Below, in pieces: positions 1 to 8,892 of a stretch of DNA of 64,000 bases; position 1 is the stretch's first letter, and each line of letters opens with the position of its first letter. The translations under genes and the position numbers were made by a program. Below the pieces are notes generated by a model. It searched no databases. It was given only the letters and a program-made list of their open reading frames with translations, and was not told where the DNA came from. Origin of the DNA: Meiothermus sp. (GTDB taxonomy: Bacteria; Deinococcota; Deinococci; Deinococcales; Thermaceae); contig NZ_BPIM01000001.1 of assembly GCF_026004115.1 (NCBI RefSeq), positions 310,001 to 374,000 of the forward strand, in the 5' to 3' direction.

Positions 1-727
1 GGTAGTCGTGCTCAAAGGCCAGGTACTCGGCAGCGGTGAGGGCCATGCGGGGGGTCAGGAGGCGCTCCACGGTGGGGTCGTCGGCCTTGTTGAGGAACAG
101 CACCGAGCGCGAGAGCGCCCCGGTGCGCTCGAACTCCTGCATGAAGTAGCTCACCTCGCGCTGGGTAATGCCCATCGCGGCAAACACCACTGCGAAGCCC
201 TCGCCTTCGCCCAGCACCTTGGCCTGACGGGCAATCTGGGCAGCCAGTTCGTTGTGGGGCAGACCCGAACCGGAGAAGATGGGCAGCTTCTGACCCCGCA
301 CCAGGGTCATGTTCACGTCAATGGCGCTCACCCCGGTCTGGATGAACTCCTCGGGTTTCTCGCGGGCTACCGGGTTGATGGGCGCACCGTTGATGGGCAG
401 GCGTTTGTCGGCCACCACCGGGGGCAGGCCGTCGATGGGGCGGCCAATCCCGTTGAAGGCGCGTCCCACCATCTCCTTGGAAACACCCAGGCGGGCCACG
501 TCTTCCACCAGCGAGACGGTGGTCTTGTCGAGGTTCAGGCCCGAAGTCTCTTCAAAGACCTGTAGCACGGTGTACTGGTCGGAGACTTCAATCACCTGAC
601 CGCCGCGCACCCGGCCCGAGCCGTCGTCGATGTTCACGATGGCGCCGTAGGCCAGGTCGGCGGCCCCCTCTAAGAACAAGAGCGGGCCCGAGACGTAAGT
701 TACGGCGTTGTATTCTTTCTTCAGCAT
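1..727 (-). CDS. atpB: V/A-type ATP synthase subunit B (3' end cut by window)
   Basis: Non-catalytic nucleotide-binding subunit of the V1 head, alternating with subunit A in the A3B3 hexamer. The visible 242 codons start [18 protein letters not shown] and include the family stretches [13 protein letters not shown] and [20 protein letters not shown]; the degenerate P-loop (SGSGLPHN) is what sets B apart from A. The frame is open to the window edge, so the C-terminal half is missing. The ATG at 727 follows subunit A by about 50 bp with a GGAGG-like site upstream. It is the last visible gene of the operon; subunit D would be expected next, outside the window. Assignment from recognised family motifs and position. 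Confidence 0.96.
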   Translation of the reverse strand, partial: MLKKEYNAVTYVSGPLLFLEGAADLAYGAIVNIDDGSGRVRGGQVIEVSDQYTVLQVFEETSGLNLDKTTVSLVEDVARLGVSKEMVGRAFNGIGRPIDGLPPVVADKRLPINGAPINPVAREKPEEFIQTGVSAIDVNMTLVRGQKLPIFSGSGLPHNELAAQIARQAKVLGEGEGFAVVFAAMGITQREVSYFMQEFERTGALSRSVLFLNKADDPTVERLLTPRMALTAAEYLAFEHDY

Positions 728-779
728 CAGAACCTCCAGTTCGGCAGAAGGTGTCGCCGCGCATCGCGCAGCTTCCTCC

Positions 780-2516
780 CTAGGCCTTGACCGCACCCAT
801 GAAGGCCGTCTTGATCATCTGGTCGAACTCGGCCTTGTAGGCAGGGAACTCGGCTTCGGGGACGTATCGAGCGCGTCCGATTTTCTCGATCACCGGGTCG
901 GAGAGGAAATCAGCGATGGTGCCGCCTTTAGAGAGGGCAACTTCGCCTTGTTTGTAGGCTGCGATGATCATCTGCATGATGCCGTAGGCCTTGGCCATCG
1001 AGCAGCTTGCATCCACCGGGTCGTAGCCGTTTTGCTGCAGGAAGTCCTCGCGGGCAATGCGGCCGATCTCGAGCGAAAGCCGCTCCGCATCTTGCAGCGC
1101 GTCGGGGCCCACCAGTTGCACCACCTGCTGAAGTTCGGCTTCGCGCTGCAGCAGGGTAATGATCTGCGTACGCACCTCGGGGTAGTCGGGGGCCACGTTC
1201 TCGCGGTACCAGGGCTCCAAAATGTTCAAGAAGAGCGAGTACGAACGGGCCCAGTTGATGGCGGGGAAGTGACGGGCACGGGCCAGCCCGGCATCGAGCG
1301 CCCAGAAGCCCCCCGTAATCCGCAGGGTGGACTGGGTGACCGGCTCGGAGAAGTCGCCACCCGCCGGCGAGACCGCCCCAATCACCGAAACCGCTCCTTG
1401 CTCGCCCGCCAGAGTAACCACCTTACCGGCCCGCTCATAGAAGCTCGACAGACGCGAGGAGAGGTAGGGTGGATAGCCTTCTTCGGCGGGCATCTCCTCC
1501 AGGCGCGAGGCGATTTCGCGCAGCGCTTCAGCCCAGCGGCTGGTGGAGTCGGCCATTAGCGAGACCTTGTATCCCTGGTCGCGGAAGTACTCGGCCAGGG
1601 TGATGCCGGTATAGAGGCTGGCCTCACGGGCCGCTACCGGCATGTTGGAGGTGTTGGCTACCAGGATGGTGCGTTCCATCAGAGGGCGGCCGGTCTGGGG
1701 GTCTTCTAGCTCGGGAAACTCCACCAGTACGTCGGTCATCTCGTTGCCGCGCTCACCACAGCCCACGTAGACCACAATGTTGGCATCGCCGAACTTGGCG
1801 ATGGACTGCTGGGTCACGGTCTTGCCCGAGCCGAAGGGGCCGGGAATGGCCGCCGTACCCCCCGCCGCCAGGGGGAAGAGCACGTCCAGAATCCGCATCC
1901 CGGTCAGGAAGGGCTGGTTGGGGTCGAGTTTGCGCTGGATGGGACGGGCCTTGCGCACCGGCCAGTAGTGAGCCAGGCGCAGCTTGGTGCCATCTTCCAG
2001 CTCGGCGATGGTGTCGTCAATGGTGTACTGCCCTGCGCCCACAATGCTCTTGATTTTGCCGCCCTTGTCGGGTGGAACCAGAATCTTGTGGGTGAAGCTG
2101 AACTCGGGCACCGTGCCCAGGATATCGCCCCCCTTGACCTCGTCGCCTACCTTCTTGAGGGGGGTGAAGTCCCACTTCTTGGTGCGGTCGAGCGAGCTCA
2201 CCTCGATGCCCCGGCTGATGAAGATGCCCGAGGCCGCCTGAATCTTGTCCAGGGGGCGCAAAATTCCGTCGAAGATACCGTTGAGCAAACCAGGGCCCAG
2301 CTCGAGGGCCAGCGGCAGCCCCGTGGTCACAATCGGCTCCCCCACTTGCAGCCCGTTGGTGTCTTCGTAGACCTGTACGAAGCAGGTGTTCCCATCCAGA
2401 CGGATGATCTCACCCACCAGTTTTTCCTTGCCGACGCGCACGATGTCGTACATCTTGGCGCCTTGCAGGTTCTCGGCAATTACCGCCGGCCCTGCGATTT
2501 TTTTGATGGTTCCCAC
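780..2516 (-). CDS. atpA: V/A-type ATP synthase catalytic subunit A
   Basis: Catalytic subunit of the V1 sector; in Thermales this enzyme works mainly as an ATP synthase. The 578 residues match the usual length. An N-terminal beta-barrel is followed by the insertion typical of A subunits (roughly 110-190), then the P-loop GPFGSGKT at residues 226-233 and the downstream GCGERGNEM and [16 protein letters not shown] signatures. The start is an ATG preceded by a GGGGG-rich ribosome site. It lies between F (gap 85 bp) and B (gap about 50 bp). The gap before it holds a long-loop inverted repeat (2537-2593). Confidence 0.98.
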   Translation of the reverse strand: MGTIKKIAGPAVIAENLQGAKMYDIVRVGKEKLVGEIIRLDGNTCFVQVYEDTNGLQVGEPIVTTGLPLALELGPGLLNGIFDGILRPLDKIQAASGIFISRGIEVSSLDRTKKWDFTPLKKVGDEVKGGDILGTVPEFSFTHKILVPPDKGGKIKSIVGAGQYTIDDTIAELEDGTKLRLAHYWPVRKARPIQRKLDPNQPFLTGMRILDVLFPLAAGGTAAIPGPFGSGKTVTQQSIAKFGDANIVVYVGCGERGNEMTDVLVEFPELEDPQTGRPLMERTILVANTSNMPVAAREASLYTGITLAEYFRDQGYKVSLMADSTSRWAEALREIASRLEEMPAEEGYPPYLSSRLSSFYERAGKVVTLAGEQGAVSVIGAVSPAGGDFSEPVTQSTLRITGGFWALDAGLARARHFPAINWARSYSLFLNILEPWYRENVAPDYPEVRTQIITLLQREAELQQVVQLVGPDALQDAERLSLEIGRIAREDFLQQNGYDPVDASCSMAKAYGIMQMIIAAYKQGEVALSKGGTIADFLSDPVIEKIGRARYVPEAEFPAYKAEFDQMIKTAFMGAVKA

Positions 2517-2536
2517 ATATCCCCCTTTGTCGGATG

Positions 2537-2593
2537 CAGATGGCTGTCAGCAAATAGCTACGGGATTTTGGCCACTTGACTGTAAGCCATCTG
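2537..2593. repeat. Inverted repeat in the atpF-atpA gap
   Basis: CAGATGGCT at 2537-2545 is the exact reverse complement of AGCCATCTG at 2585-2593, leaving a 39-nt loop. It lies inside the operon between subunits F and A, the second-largest gap in the transcript. A role in processing or in setting the F:A ratio is possible but only inferred. Confidence 0.45.
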
Positions 2594-2601
2594 TTATGGG
2601 C

Positions 2602-2922
2602 CTATAGTTTGATGTCGAACCCAATCGTCTCCCGCACCAACCGGCGCATATAGGCCTTGGCATCGCCCCCACCGCTAAAGCTATCGAGCAGGTTGGGCAG
2701 CGAAAGCAAAACCGGCGAATTGCGCCCCCGCATGACCCGCTCTGCGGCTTTGTTGGGGTCGGTCAGCAGGTTTTGATCCACTGCCACCAGGGCATACTGG
2801 TTGGACTGGATCATTTCGATGAGTTTTTTGGCCGCCTCGTCGGCCGTGGCCGTGACCGCCTCGAGGCCCGCGATACGGTAGCCGGAGGCCGTCTCGGCAT
2901 CGGTTAGAACGCCGATTTTCAT
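2602..2922 (-). CDS. atpF: V/A-type ATP synthase subunit F
   Basis: Small regulatory subunit on the central stalk of V1, bound to subunit D. The product is 106 residues starting MKIGVLTDAETASGYRIAG, a Rossmann-like CheY-type fold with the family pattern of a hydrophobic strand followed by the DAETASG loop. A longer frame upstream exists, but the ATG at 2922 has an AGGAGG site at the right distance, and its ATGA overlaps the TGA stop of subunit C (2919-2921), which indicates translational coupling. Confidence 0.95.
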   Translation of the reverse strand: MKIGVLTDAETASGYRIAGLEAVTATADEAAKKLIEMIQSNQYALVAVDQNLLTDPNKAAERVMRGRNSPVLLSLPNLLDSFSGGGDAKAYMRRLVRETIGFDIKL

Positions 2923-3896
2923 GCAACCTCCTTTGCCACCGCTTCGGGGGGCAGGTTGTAGAACGCCCGCCGGGCCAGCAGGCGGATGCGCGCACCTTCC
3001 CACTCCTTGCGGCGGATGTAGTCCAGGGCCAGGCCGGCCCCCAGGGTGTCCTTACCCCCCTGGGCCGCCTTGTCCAGCAGGATTCGCCGGAGGGCCCGCT
3101 CGAGCTCGCCCAGCGTGCGGGCGCTCGAGGCCGCCGCCAAAGGCGTACCGCTCAGGGCTTCCATGGCCCCAAAGTCGCCCGCGGCCACCCGGCTGAAGAG
3201 CACCTGGTTGACGGTGCTGCCTCCGGGGATAAGGTAGCCTTCGGCGTTGCCTGCCCCGAGGGCGTGCAGCTTGAAGGCGGTAGCCAGGTTGAGGGCGTCT
3301 ACCTGCAATGCAAAGTAGGAAGCCAGCGCAGGCTCCCGCAGGCGGCGGGCCTTCTCGAGGCTATGGGCGTAAAAATCGCGGTCGAGGGCCACCTCCAGGG
3401 CCAGCGGGTCGGGGTTGCCAGCGGCCGCGTTGCGCAAAGCCTTGGCCAGAGGGTGGGTAGGAAGCTGCAGAACCTGGGCCATACTGGCTGCATCAGGGGC
3501 TTGTAGCAGGGCATTGATCAGGACATCGGACAGGGTTCCGCTGATCAGTTTGCCCTTGATCTCCTCTGCCGACTGACCCGCCGCCTTACCGCGAAGAATG
3601 GTCTTGAGATTGAGCAGGTCGGACTGCAACAGCAGCAGGTTGACCGCTTCACGCATGTTGCCGCTTGCCAGCCCAGGCAAATCTGCAACCATGCGTTGCA
3701 TGTGGTTGGTGACGGCCCGATCCACATCGGCCAGAGAGTCGCCAACCATGTCCGGGCCGTAGACGGTGTCCCCCAGCGAGCGCACAAAGTCCGGGTAGGA
3801 CTGCCCGGTCGCCTGCTGAAAAAACGCCTCGGGAACCATCTGGCTGCGCCGAGCCCGCAGGCGGGCATTGAGGTATGCGAAGCCGCTACCTGCCAT
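2919..3896 (-). CDS. atpC: V/A-type ATP synthase subunit C
   Basis: Funnel-shaped V0-side subunit that links the membrane c-ring to the central stalk (AC39/d-subunit family). The 325 residues are largely helical, starting MAGSGFAYLNARLRARRSQM, and match the family length. It starts 2 bp after the stop of subunit E and overlaps subunit F by four bases (ATGA). Position in the conserved gene order E-C-F supports the call as much as the sequence does, because the family is weakly conserved. Confidence 0.94.
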   Translation of the reverse strand: MAGSGFAYLNARLRARRSQMVPEAFFQQATGQSYPDFVRSLGDTVYGPDMVGDSLADVDRAVTNHMQRMVADLPGLASGNMREAVNLLLLQSDLLNLKTILRGKAAGQSAEEIKGKLISGTLSDVLINALLQAPDAASMAQVLQLPTHPLAKALRNAAAGNPDPLALEVALDRDFYAHSLEKARRLREPALASYFALQVDALNLATAFKLHALGAGNAEGYLIPGGSTVNQVLFSRVAAGDFGAMEALSGTPLAAASSARTLGELERALRRILLDKAAQGGKDTLGAGLALDYIRRKEWEGARIRLLARRAFYNLPPEAVAKEVA

Positions 3897-3898
3897 AC

Positions 3899-4465
3899 CT
3901 ACCCCCAGATGGCCCTGGCCGCCTTGGCCGACAGGGCGTCCCAGGCCCGCTCGAGGCGCTCGCTCAAGGCATTCTGTACAAAAGACCGCCCCCCTTTAGC
4001 CACCAGTCGCACCCCGTCGCGAATGGCGGGGTCGGTTCTGAGTTCCAGTCCTTTGCTTTTGGCCCACTCGGCCAGCAAGTCGGCGTGGTTGGGGTGCAGC
4101 ACCAGGGCTTCCGCCTCTCCAACAGCCGCCAGCGCTTCCTCGGCCAGCTTTTGGAGGGTCTGGCCGAACTCGGGGCGGCCGGTCAGGTCTTGCAGAGCCC
4201 GTTGCGCTTCCACTCTGACCTGATCCACCACCCTGCCCCGGGCCGCAATGCGGGCCTGGTTAACCAGCAGCTCGGCCGCACTCTCGGCCCGGCGCAACTG
4301 AGCCTGGTGTTCAGCCTCGAGCTGGCGCTCTTTGTTTGCCTTGAGGGCCTGGGCTTTTTGCAGGGCCGAGTCCAGAATGGCTTTAGCCCTGGCCTCTGCC
4401 TCGGCGGCAATGGCGCCAATCTCGGCTGCCACTTCATTTTGAAGAATATCTTCTAGTTTCGACAT
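3899..4465 (-). CDS. atpE: V/A-type ATP synthase subunit E
   Basis: Peripheral-stalk subunit that pairs with subunit G to hold the V1 head against the membrane sector. The 188 residues begin with a long alanine-, glutamate- and lysine-rich helix (about residues 5-90) suited to a right-handed coiled coil, followed by a globular C-terminal domain that caps the A/B hexamer. The ATG at 4465 follows subunit K by 66 bp. That gap contains a hairpin (GCCGATG/CATCGGC) just after the K gene. Confidence 0.95.
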   Translation of the reverse strand: MSKLEDILQNEVAAEIGAIAAEAEARAKAILDSALQKAQALKANKERQLEAEHQAQLRRAESAAELLVNQARIAARGRVVDQVRVEAQRALQDLTGRPEFGQTLQKLAEEALAAVGEAEALVLHPNHADLLAEWAKSKGLELRTDPAIRDGVRLVAKGGRSFVQNALSERLERAWDALSAKAARAIWG

Positions 4466-4493
4466 TTAGCCCCTCTTTAGGCTCCTGGCAGAT

Positions 4494-4524
4494 GGCCGAT
4501 GCTGACAGAACTGCCCCATCGGCT
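4494..4524 (-). other. Intercistronic hairpin between atpK and atpE
   Basis: GCCGATG near 4495-4501 pairs with CATCGGC near 4517-4523, giving a 7-bp stem just downstream of the c-ring gene. Such hairpins after a c-subunit gene can stabilise its mRNA because more c subunits are needed than any other. That role is inference; the inverted repeat is visible. Confidence 0.4.
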
Positions 4525-4531
4525 ACAAACA

Positions 4532-4828
4532 CTAGTTGATGAGGAACGAGAAAGCCAGACCGAAGATGGCAAGCGTCTCGGGGAGCAGAAAGAACAACAG
4601 GGCCGTACCAAAGTTGCGGCGATCCTCCACCACTGCCCCCAGGGCTGCCGCACCGATGGCCGACTGGGCCACACCCGTGCCCAGAATCCCCAGGCCAATG
4701 GCCAGGCCCTTACCGATGGCCGCATAGTTCGCACCCGCAGCCGCTTGACCTTCTGCAGCGAATGCAATGGTAACCAAAAGGGCAAAAACAAAAACCGAAA
4801 CCAACTTAGCAGCTTTGGCAATCTTCAT
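4532..4828 (-). CDS. atpK: V/A-type ATP synthase subunit K (c-ring proteolipid)
   Basis: Membrane proteolipid that forms the rotating ring and carries the translocated proton. The 98-residue precursor has an N-terminal hydrophobic segment ending near AFAAEGQ that looks like a cleavable signal, then two transmembrane hairpin helices. The first is glycine-rich (GKGLAIGLGILGTG) and the second contains the proton-binding glutamate in LLPETLAIFG (E84 of the precursor). This matches the Thermus proteolipid with its signal sequence and a two-helix mature protein. A GAGAACGAG ribosome site precedes the ATG. Confidence 0.96.
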   Translation of the reverse strand: MKIAKAAKLVSVFVFALLVTIAFAAEGQAAAGANYAAIGKGLAIGLGILGTGVAQSAIGAAALGAVVEDRRNFGTALLFFLLPETLAIFGLAFSFLIN

Positions 4829-4927
4829 GCTCGTTCTCCTTTTCCTCTTTCTGATTCCAACTTGCCGGGAAATCCCAGCACTTCGTGGATTAACGCTACC
4901 GGCGTGCCAGGGTAAGCCTGCACACCC

Positions 4928-6922
4928 TCAACGCTCCTCACCGCGCACCGACTTGAAGGGACGGTAGGGGCGACCGCTCTCATCATAAAAACCAAAGTTG
5001 GTGCCGAACTCGATCCAAAGCAAACGGACGGGCTGCAACACGTGGCCCAGGGTAGTGATGATGATAACCGCCAGAAGGATGATCAGACCCACCACAAAAC
5101 CCAGGATGCCACCTACAAAACCCAGTCGCTCAGCCATACCAAAGCCCACCTGGTTGGCCAGGCTGGCCAGCAGCGCCCCGGCCACCCCAACTGCGTAGAT
5201 ACGGATGTAGCTCAGGATCTGGCCGCCCTTGGAAGGCAGCTCGGCGATCATCAAAGGCATCTTGGCCAGCAGGGCGCTAATAACGAAAACCAGCAACCCT
5301 ATCACCAGAATGGCCGTGAGCAGGCCGCTGTTGGACTGGGTCAGGTAGTTGTAGGCAAAAGCGATGAGGCCCACACAACCCGCCAGATACCCCAAGCCTT
5401 CCCAGAAGTGGCTCATATGGCCATGTTTGAGGCCTTGCTGCATACGGATGATAAAGGCGTAGAGCACCTGAATCACCCCAAAGGCAATGCTGGCCAGCAT
5501 CAAGAAGGTAGCGGTTTGCTCAAAGTCGAGCCGGTTGATGGTCATGGGGATGAGCCCCTGGCCACCGTGGTTGGGGTCATAGAAGATGGTGCCACCCCCC
5601 GGCAGAATTTTGAGCTTTTCCAGGAAGGTTCCAAAAGCTTCGCCGTAGATGAAACCCCAGACCACCGCCCAGCCGGTCATCCACCACAGTACCTTGGAAA
5701 GACTGCCCACCACATCCGGGCCAAAGTTGGCGCCCAGGAAGCCGATAACCAGGTTCTTGCGGGCTTTAGCCAGGGAGCCCAACCAGTAAGCCAGCAAACC
5801 GAACAAAAGGGCAATTCCAATGTCACCCACCACCATTCCAAAAAAGAAAGGAAAGAAGGCGGCAATCATCAGGGTGGGGTCGTAGGTGCCGTAGCGGGGG
5901 GTATTGAGGAAGCCGTGCAAGAGCTCGAAGGGCTTGGCCCAGGCCGGGTTTTCCAGGGTTACGGGCACCTGATGCCCTTCGTGGTGCTCATCCACAGGTT
6001 CGAAGGTGTAGACAATCTGGTCGCGCAGGCGTCCCAACGCCTCCTCCACCCGCCCCTTGGCCTTCTGGGGAACCCAGCCCATTAAGGCAATCCCATACTG
6101 ACCTGCGGCCATATCGGCGCAGGTCTTGTAGCGAGCCACTTCGTCTTTGGCCCGGGTCCACAAAAGCGTCAGGGCCTCCGCCGACTCCTTCTTGAGTCTG
6201 GCAATCTCCTCGCGAATGCCTACGAGCTCCTCGGGGGCCAGCCTGGCCCGTTCTTTCATGCGGGCCGCCGCTTTGGAAAGCGGCAGGGTGCCGTAGGTAC
6301 CCGGAAAGCGCAACTCGCCCAGTCCCAGGCGCGATAGGGTCGAGCGGGCTATTTCCAGTTCCCCGCGCTTGACCACCACCACCGCTGCCAGCTGGTTTTC
6401 CAGGGGCTCTGCCTCGAGCACAAAGCGGTCGGGCAAGGCTTCTTGCAGGGCTTTGCGTACCCCCTCGAGCTCCTCCGGCTTGGCGAGCAGGAATGGTATC
6501 ACCCCCAGCCGTGGGCTCTCGTCCAGGCCCTGTACCAGTGATGCCAACTTCTCGGCCGCTTTACCGAAGAGCTCGATGGTTTGAATCTCTTCCTCGAGCG
6601 CGGCCCGCTCCTTGCCCAGCACCTCGGCCCGGCTGGCCACAGGTCGGAGGGTAGCCTCGGCCTCTTCCAGCGAACCCCCAAACGGCTTGCTGCTCGGCAC
6701 CGCCGCCAGGCCAGCCACTTGCAGCGACTGCTCGGCCTGCGAGGCCACCGTTTCCCAGCGTTTGAGCTCGGCTTCTTCAGCCGGAGATAGCCGGTATTCG
6801 CTCAGTTCATCGGGCCGCAGGGGGTCAATGTGCACCACCCCGGCTTTTTGCAGTTCGCTCAAAAGCGCTCTTGCCAGCCGCTTAGGCCCCGCCACCATCA
6901 GCTTTTCCATGGGGGCGATCAA
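4928..6922 (-). CDS. atpI: V/A-type ATP synthase subunit I (membrane a-subunit)
   Basis: Stator subunit that forms the two proton half-channels next to the c-ring. The 664 residues divide into a soluble N-terminal half with long coiled-coil helices (about 1-320) that binds peripheral stalks, and a C-terminal half with about eight transmembrane segments (about 345-640). The essential arginine region lies in the SYIRIYAVGVAGALLA stretch. Length and two-part layout are typical. The start overlaps the stop of the upstream G-like subunit by four bases, so the two are translationally coupled. Confidence 0.96.
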   Translation of the reverse strand: MIAPMEKLMVAGPKRLARALLSELQKAGVVHIDPLRPDELSEYRLSPAEEAELKRWETVASQAEQSLQVAGLAAVPSSKPFGGSLEEAEATLRPVASRAEVLGKERAALEEEIQTIELFGKAAEKLASLVQGLDESPRLGVIPFLLAKPEELEGVRKALQEALPDRFVLEAEPLENQLAAVVVVKRGELEIARSTLSRLGLGELRFPGTYGTLPLSKAAARMKERARLAPEELVGIREEIARLKKESAEALTLLWTRAKDEVARYKTCADMAAGQYGIALMGWVPQKAKGRVEEALGRLRDQIVYTFEPVDEHHEGHQVPVTLENPAWAKPFELLHGFLNTPRYGTYDPTLMIAAFFPFFFGMVVGDIGIALLFGLLAYWLGSLAKARKNLVIGFLGANFGPDVVGSLSKVLWWMTGWAVVWGFIYGEAFGTFLEKLKILPGGGTIFYDPNHGGQGLIPMTINRLDFEQTATFLMLASIAFGVIQVLYAFIIRMQQGLKHGHMSHFWEGLGYLAGCVGLIAFAYNYLTQSNSGLLTAILVIGLLVFVISALLAKMPLMIAELPSKGGQILSYIRIYAVGVAGALLASLANQVGFGMAERLGFVGGILGFVVGLIILLAVIIITTLGHVLQPVRLLWIEFGTNFGFYDESGRPYRPFKSVRGEER

Positions 6923-7233
6923 GGCAGTACCTCCTCCAGCACCGCCTGAACCGCCCCGGCTACCTTGGCCGTTGCCGCCTCGGCGATGGCTTTAGCTTCG
7001 GCTTCGGCTTTAGCCCTGGCTTCGCTTTCAATCTTGGCTACCGCCTCGGCGGTGCGGGCTCGGTATTGGGCTTCCAAGTCCCGCGCAGCCTGCTCTGCTT
7101 CGGCCAGTATCTGAGCAGCTTTAGCCTCTGCTTCCCGAACCTTGGCCAGGGCGGCCTGCTTGGCGTCTTCAAGTTGCTTGGCCAAGGCTTGCTCACGCTC
7201 TGCAAGGCTTTTTATGAGTCCTGATCCAGCCAC
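6919..7233 (-). CDS. V/A-type ATP synthase subunit G (peripheral stalk)
   Basis: Partner of subunit E in the peripheral stalk. With the chosen start the product is 104 residues, almost entirely one Ala/Glu/Lys-rich helix. A longer frame opens with TTG at 7305, but the GTG at 7233 has a strong AAAGGAGG site 5 nt upstream and gives a protein of the usual G length, so it is preferred. It is the first gene of the operon, about 80 nt below the inferred transcription start. Confidence 0.9.
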   Translation of the reverse strand: MAGSGLIKSLAEREQALAKQLEDAKQAALAKVREAEAKAAQILAEAEQAARDLEAQYRARTAEAVAKIESEARAKAEAEAKAIAEAATAKVAGAVQAVLEEVLP

Positions 7234-7283
7234 GTTCCCTCCTTTCTTGCTACCGTCGTTCAACGTTCGTACAGCGGGAAAGT

Positions 7284-7303
7284 GAGCAAGTGAAAACTTG
7301 CTC
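7284..7303 (-). other. Hairpin in the ATPase operon 5' leader
   Basis: GAGCAAGT (7284-7291) and ACTTGCTC (7296-7303) form a perfect 8-bp stem with a 4-nt loop, about 10 nt after the predicted transcription start of the ATPase operon. A 5'-end stem in this place often protects mRNA from decay; that role is inferred. Confidence 0.5.
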
Positions 7304-7319
7304 AAAATGAACCCTAAAA

Positions 7320-7349
7320 ATCATAGCGATTTCTCAGGATTCATGTCAA
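7320..7349 (-). promoter_or_regulatory. Promoter of the V/A-ATPase operon
   Basis: Read on the minus strand, TTGACA (7349-7344) is followed after 18 bp by TATGAT (7325-7320). This is a near-consensus housekeeping promoter directly upstream of the first ATPase gene, with a leader of about 80 nt before the GTG at 7233. Confidence 0.85.
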
Positions 7350-7522
7350 CGCGAGACAGCATACAATAGAGTCCTTCGCCCTGTTTTTGTTGGGAAGCAC
7401 ACATTTAGGCGTTTCTGCAAGCCGCAGCTACGCGGACCCATTCCGCTAAACATGGAAAAATTCCACGCATATACCTCAAGTCCAGGGCCAGGTTTATCCA
7501 AATCTGGTGTTAGACTCATTTG

Positions 7523-8677
7523 GTGAAGGTTCGAGTGACCCCCAAAGGTGCGGCCCGCCTGCTGGCCCATCACCCCTGGGTTTATCGAAGCGATGTGCTA
7601 GAAGGGCCGGACAGCCCCGGTTTGTACTTGGTTCAATCAAACAGGGGCGTTCTGGGGATGGCCTTATACAACCCGGCCTCCGAGATCACGGTGCGGGTTT
7701 TTAGCTTCCAGGACGCGGAGCACCCTTTGGAGGTGCTGCTCGAGCACCTCCGCAAAGCTCTGGCGCGGCGCAAACCCGCCATTGCCCAGGAACCCGGCGG
7801 GGCTTACCGGCTTGTACATGCCGAGGGCGACCTGCTCCCGGCCCTGGTGCTCGACTACTATGCCGGACACGGGGTTTTACAGGTGGGGTCGGCTGCCCTC
7901 GAGCCGCTTACCGAAGCCTTGGTGGAGGTTATTCAAGCCGAGATTCCCCTGCATAGTCTGCTGGCCAAAAACGACCAGAAGTCCCGCAGCCTGGAGGGGC
8001 TGCCCCTGCACGTCAGGGCTTTGCTGGGCCAGGTGCCCGACTTTGTGATGGTGCAGGAGGGTTCTATTCAATACCGTGTAGACCTTGCACAAGGCCAGAA
8101 AACCGGGGCCTTTATCGACCAGCGCGACAACCGTATCCGTCTGGGAGCCTTCGCTGGCAAAAAAGCCCTGGACGTGTTCAGCTATCACGGCTCGTTTGCC
8201 CTCCACCTGGCCCGGGGCTTTGCGCAGGTCATTGCAGTAGATAGCTCAGTAGCCGCCCTGCAAAGGGCCCAGCAAAACGCCCAGGCCAACGGCTTCACCA
8301 ACATCATCGCTAAAGAAGCCAATGCTTTTGAGTTTTTACGGGAGGAAGAAAAACACGGCAGTTTGTACGACCTGATTGTGCTAGACCCACCCGCCTTTGC
8401 CAAGGGCAAGCGCGATCTGGAGCGGGCCTACGCGGCTTACAAAGAAATTAATCTGCGGGCCATGAAGCTCCTGCCCAGCGGAGGCATCCTGGCCACCGCT
8501 TCTTGTAGCCACCACCTAAGCGAACCCCTCTTCTATCAGATGCTTGCCGAGGCCGCCGCCGACGCCCACCGCACCGTGCGGGTCCTGGAGAAGCGCGGCC
8601 AGGGCTGGGACCATCCGGTGCTGCTCAATGTGCCGGAAACGCACTATCTGAAGTTTGCCCTGCTGGAGGTCATGTAG
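7523..8677 (+). CDS. RlmI/RlmO-type 23S rRNA m5C methyltransferase (COG1092)
   Basis: S-adenosylmethionine-dependent methyltransferase of the RlmI family, which makes 5-methylcytosine in 23S rRNA. The 384 residues show an N-terminal PUA domain (about 1-75), a central linker domain and a C-terminal Rossmann domain. The latter contains the AdoMet loop [16 protein letters not shown], the [11 protein letters not shown] motif and the catalytic-cysteine motif TASCSHH near residue 328. A TAGACT box at 7511-7516 lies 6 nt before the GTG at 7523, so translation is probably leaderless; a TTG one codon earlier is the alternative. Which cytosine is modified cannot be told from sequence. Two strong hairpins follow the gene. 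Confidence 0.88.
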   Translation: MKVRVTPKGAARLLAHHPWVYRSDVLEGPDSPGLYLVQSNRGVLGMALYNPASEITVRVFSFQDAEHPLEVLLEHLRKALARRKPAIAQEPGGAYRLVHAEGDLLPALVLDYYAGHGVLQVGSAALEPLTEALVEVIQAEIPLHSLLAKNDQKSRSLEGLPLHVRALLGQVPDFVMVQEGSIQYRVDLAQGQKTGAFIDQRDNRIRLGAFAGKKALDVFSYHGSFALHLARGFAQVIAVDSSVAALQRAQQNAQANGFTNIIAKEANAFEFLREEEKHGSLYDLIVLDPPAFAKGKRDLERAYAAYKEINLRAMKLLPSGGILATASCSHHLSEPLFYQMLAEAAADAHRTVRVLEKRGQGWDHPVLLNVPETHYLKFALLEVM

Positions 8678-8693
8678 AGCGGCCTCCCACGAA

Positions 8694-8755
8694 TACCCAG
8701 AACATCGGGTTTTGCTGTTCTGGGTAAAACACTCCACATCGCATGTGGAGTGTTT
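8694..8755 (+). terminator. Tandem perfect hairpins after the rRNA methyltransferase gene
   Basis: Two stem-loops lie back to back. TACCCAGAACA (8694-8704) pairs with TGTTCTGGGTA (8716-8726), 11 bp. A 13-bp stem, AAACACTCCACAT (8727-8739) with ATGTGGAGTGTTT (8743-8755), follows immediately with a 3-nt loop. The second ends in TTT and is the likely terminator. Confidence 0.7.
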
Positions 8756-8842
8756 GTGGGAAACGCGATAACAGCTCGCCGCATGTCGCAGGTCTCATGT
8801 CCCAAGTCTGAATGTGAATGACCAACATGTAGCCAAAGAATG

Positions 8843-8869
8843 GACGAGGCGGCATACCACCACCTCGTC
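8843..8869 (-). terminator. Probable terminator of the PEGA-domain gene
   Basis: GACGAGG (8843-8849) and CCTCGTC (8863-8869) form a 7-bp stem, extended by two further pairs after one mismatch, 24 bp below the stop codon of the minus-strand PEGA gene. The downstream T-run is weak. Confidence 0.5.
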
Positions 8870-8892
8870 TTGGCTCAGACAGCTAAAAAAAG

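Noticed and set aside
708-1559. Long open frame on the plus strand within atpA
   Set aside because: It is antisense to the well-supported ATPase A subunit; its residues (many His, Gly, Arg) are typical of a reversed GC-rich gene. The same holds for 5042-6085 in atpI, 13095-14417 in mscS, 18689-20119 in the phosphatase, 46307-47131 in M32 and 52166-53155 in pntB.
7233-7305. Start of the ATPase G subunit at a TTG 24 codons upstream
   Set aside because: It lies in the leader hairpin, while the GTG at 7233 has an excellent ribosome site.
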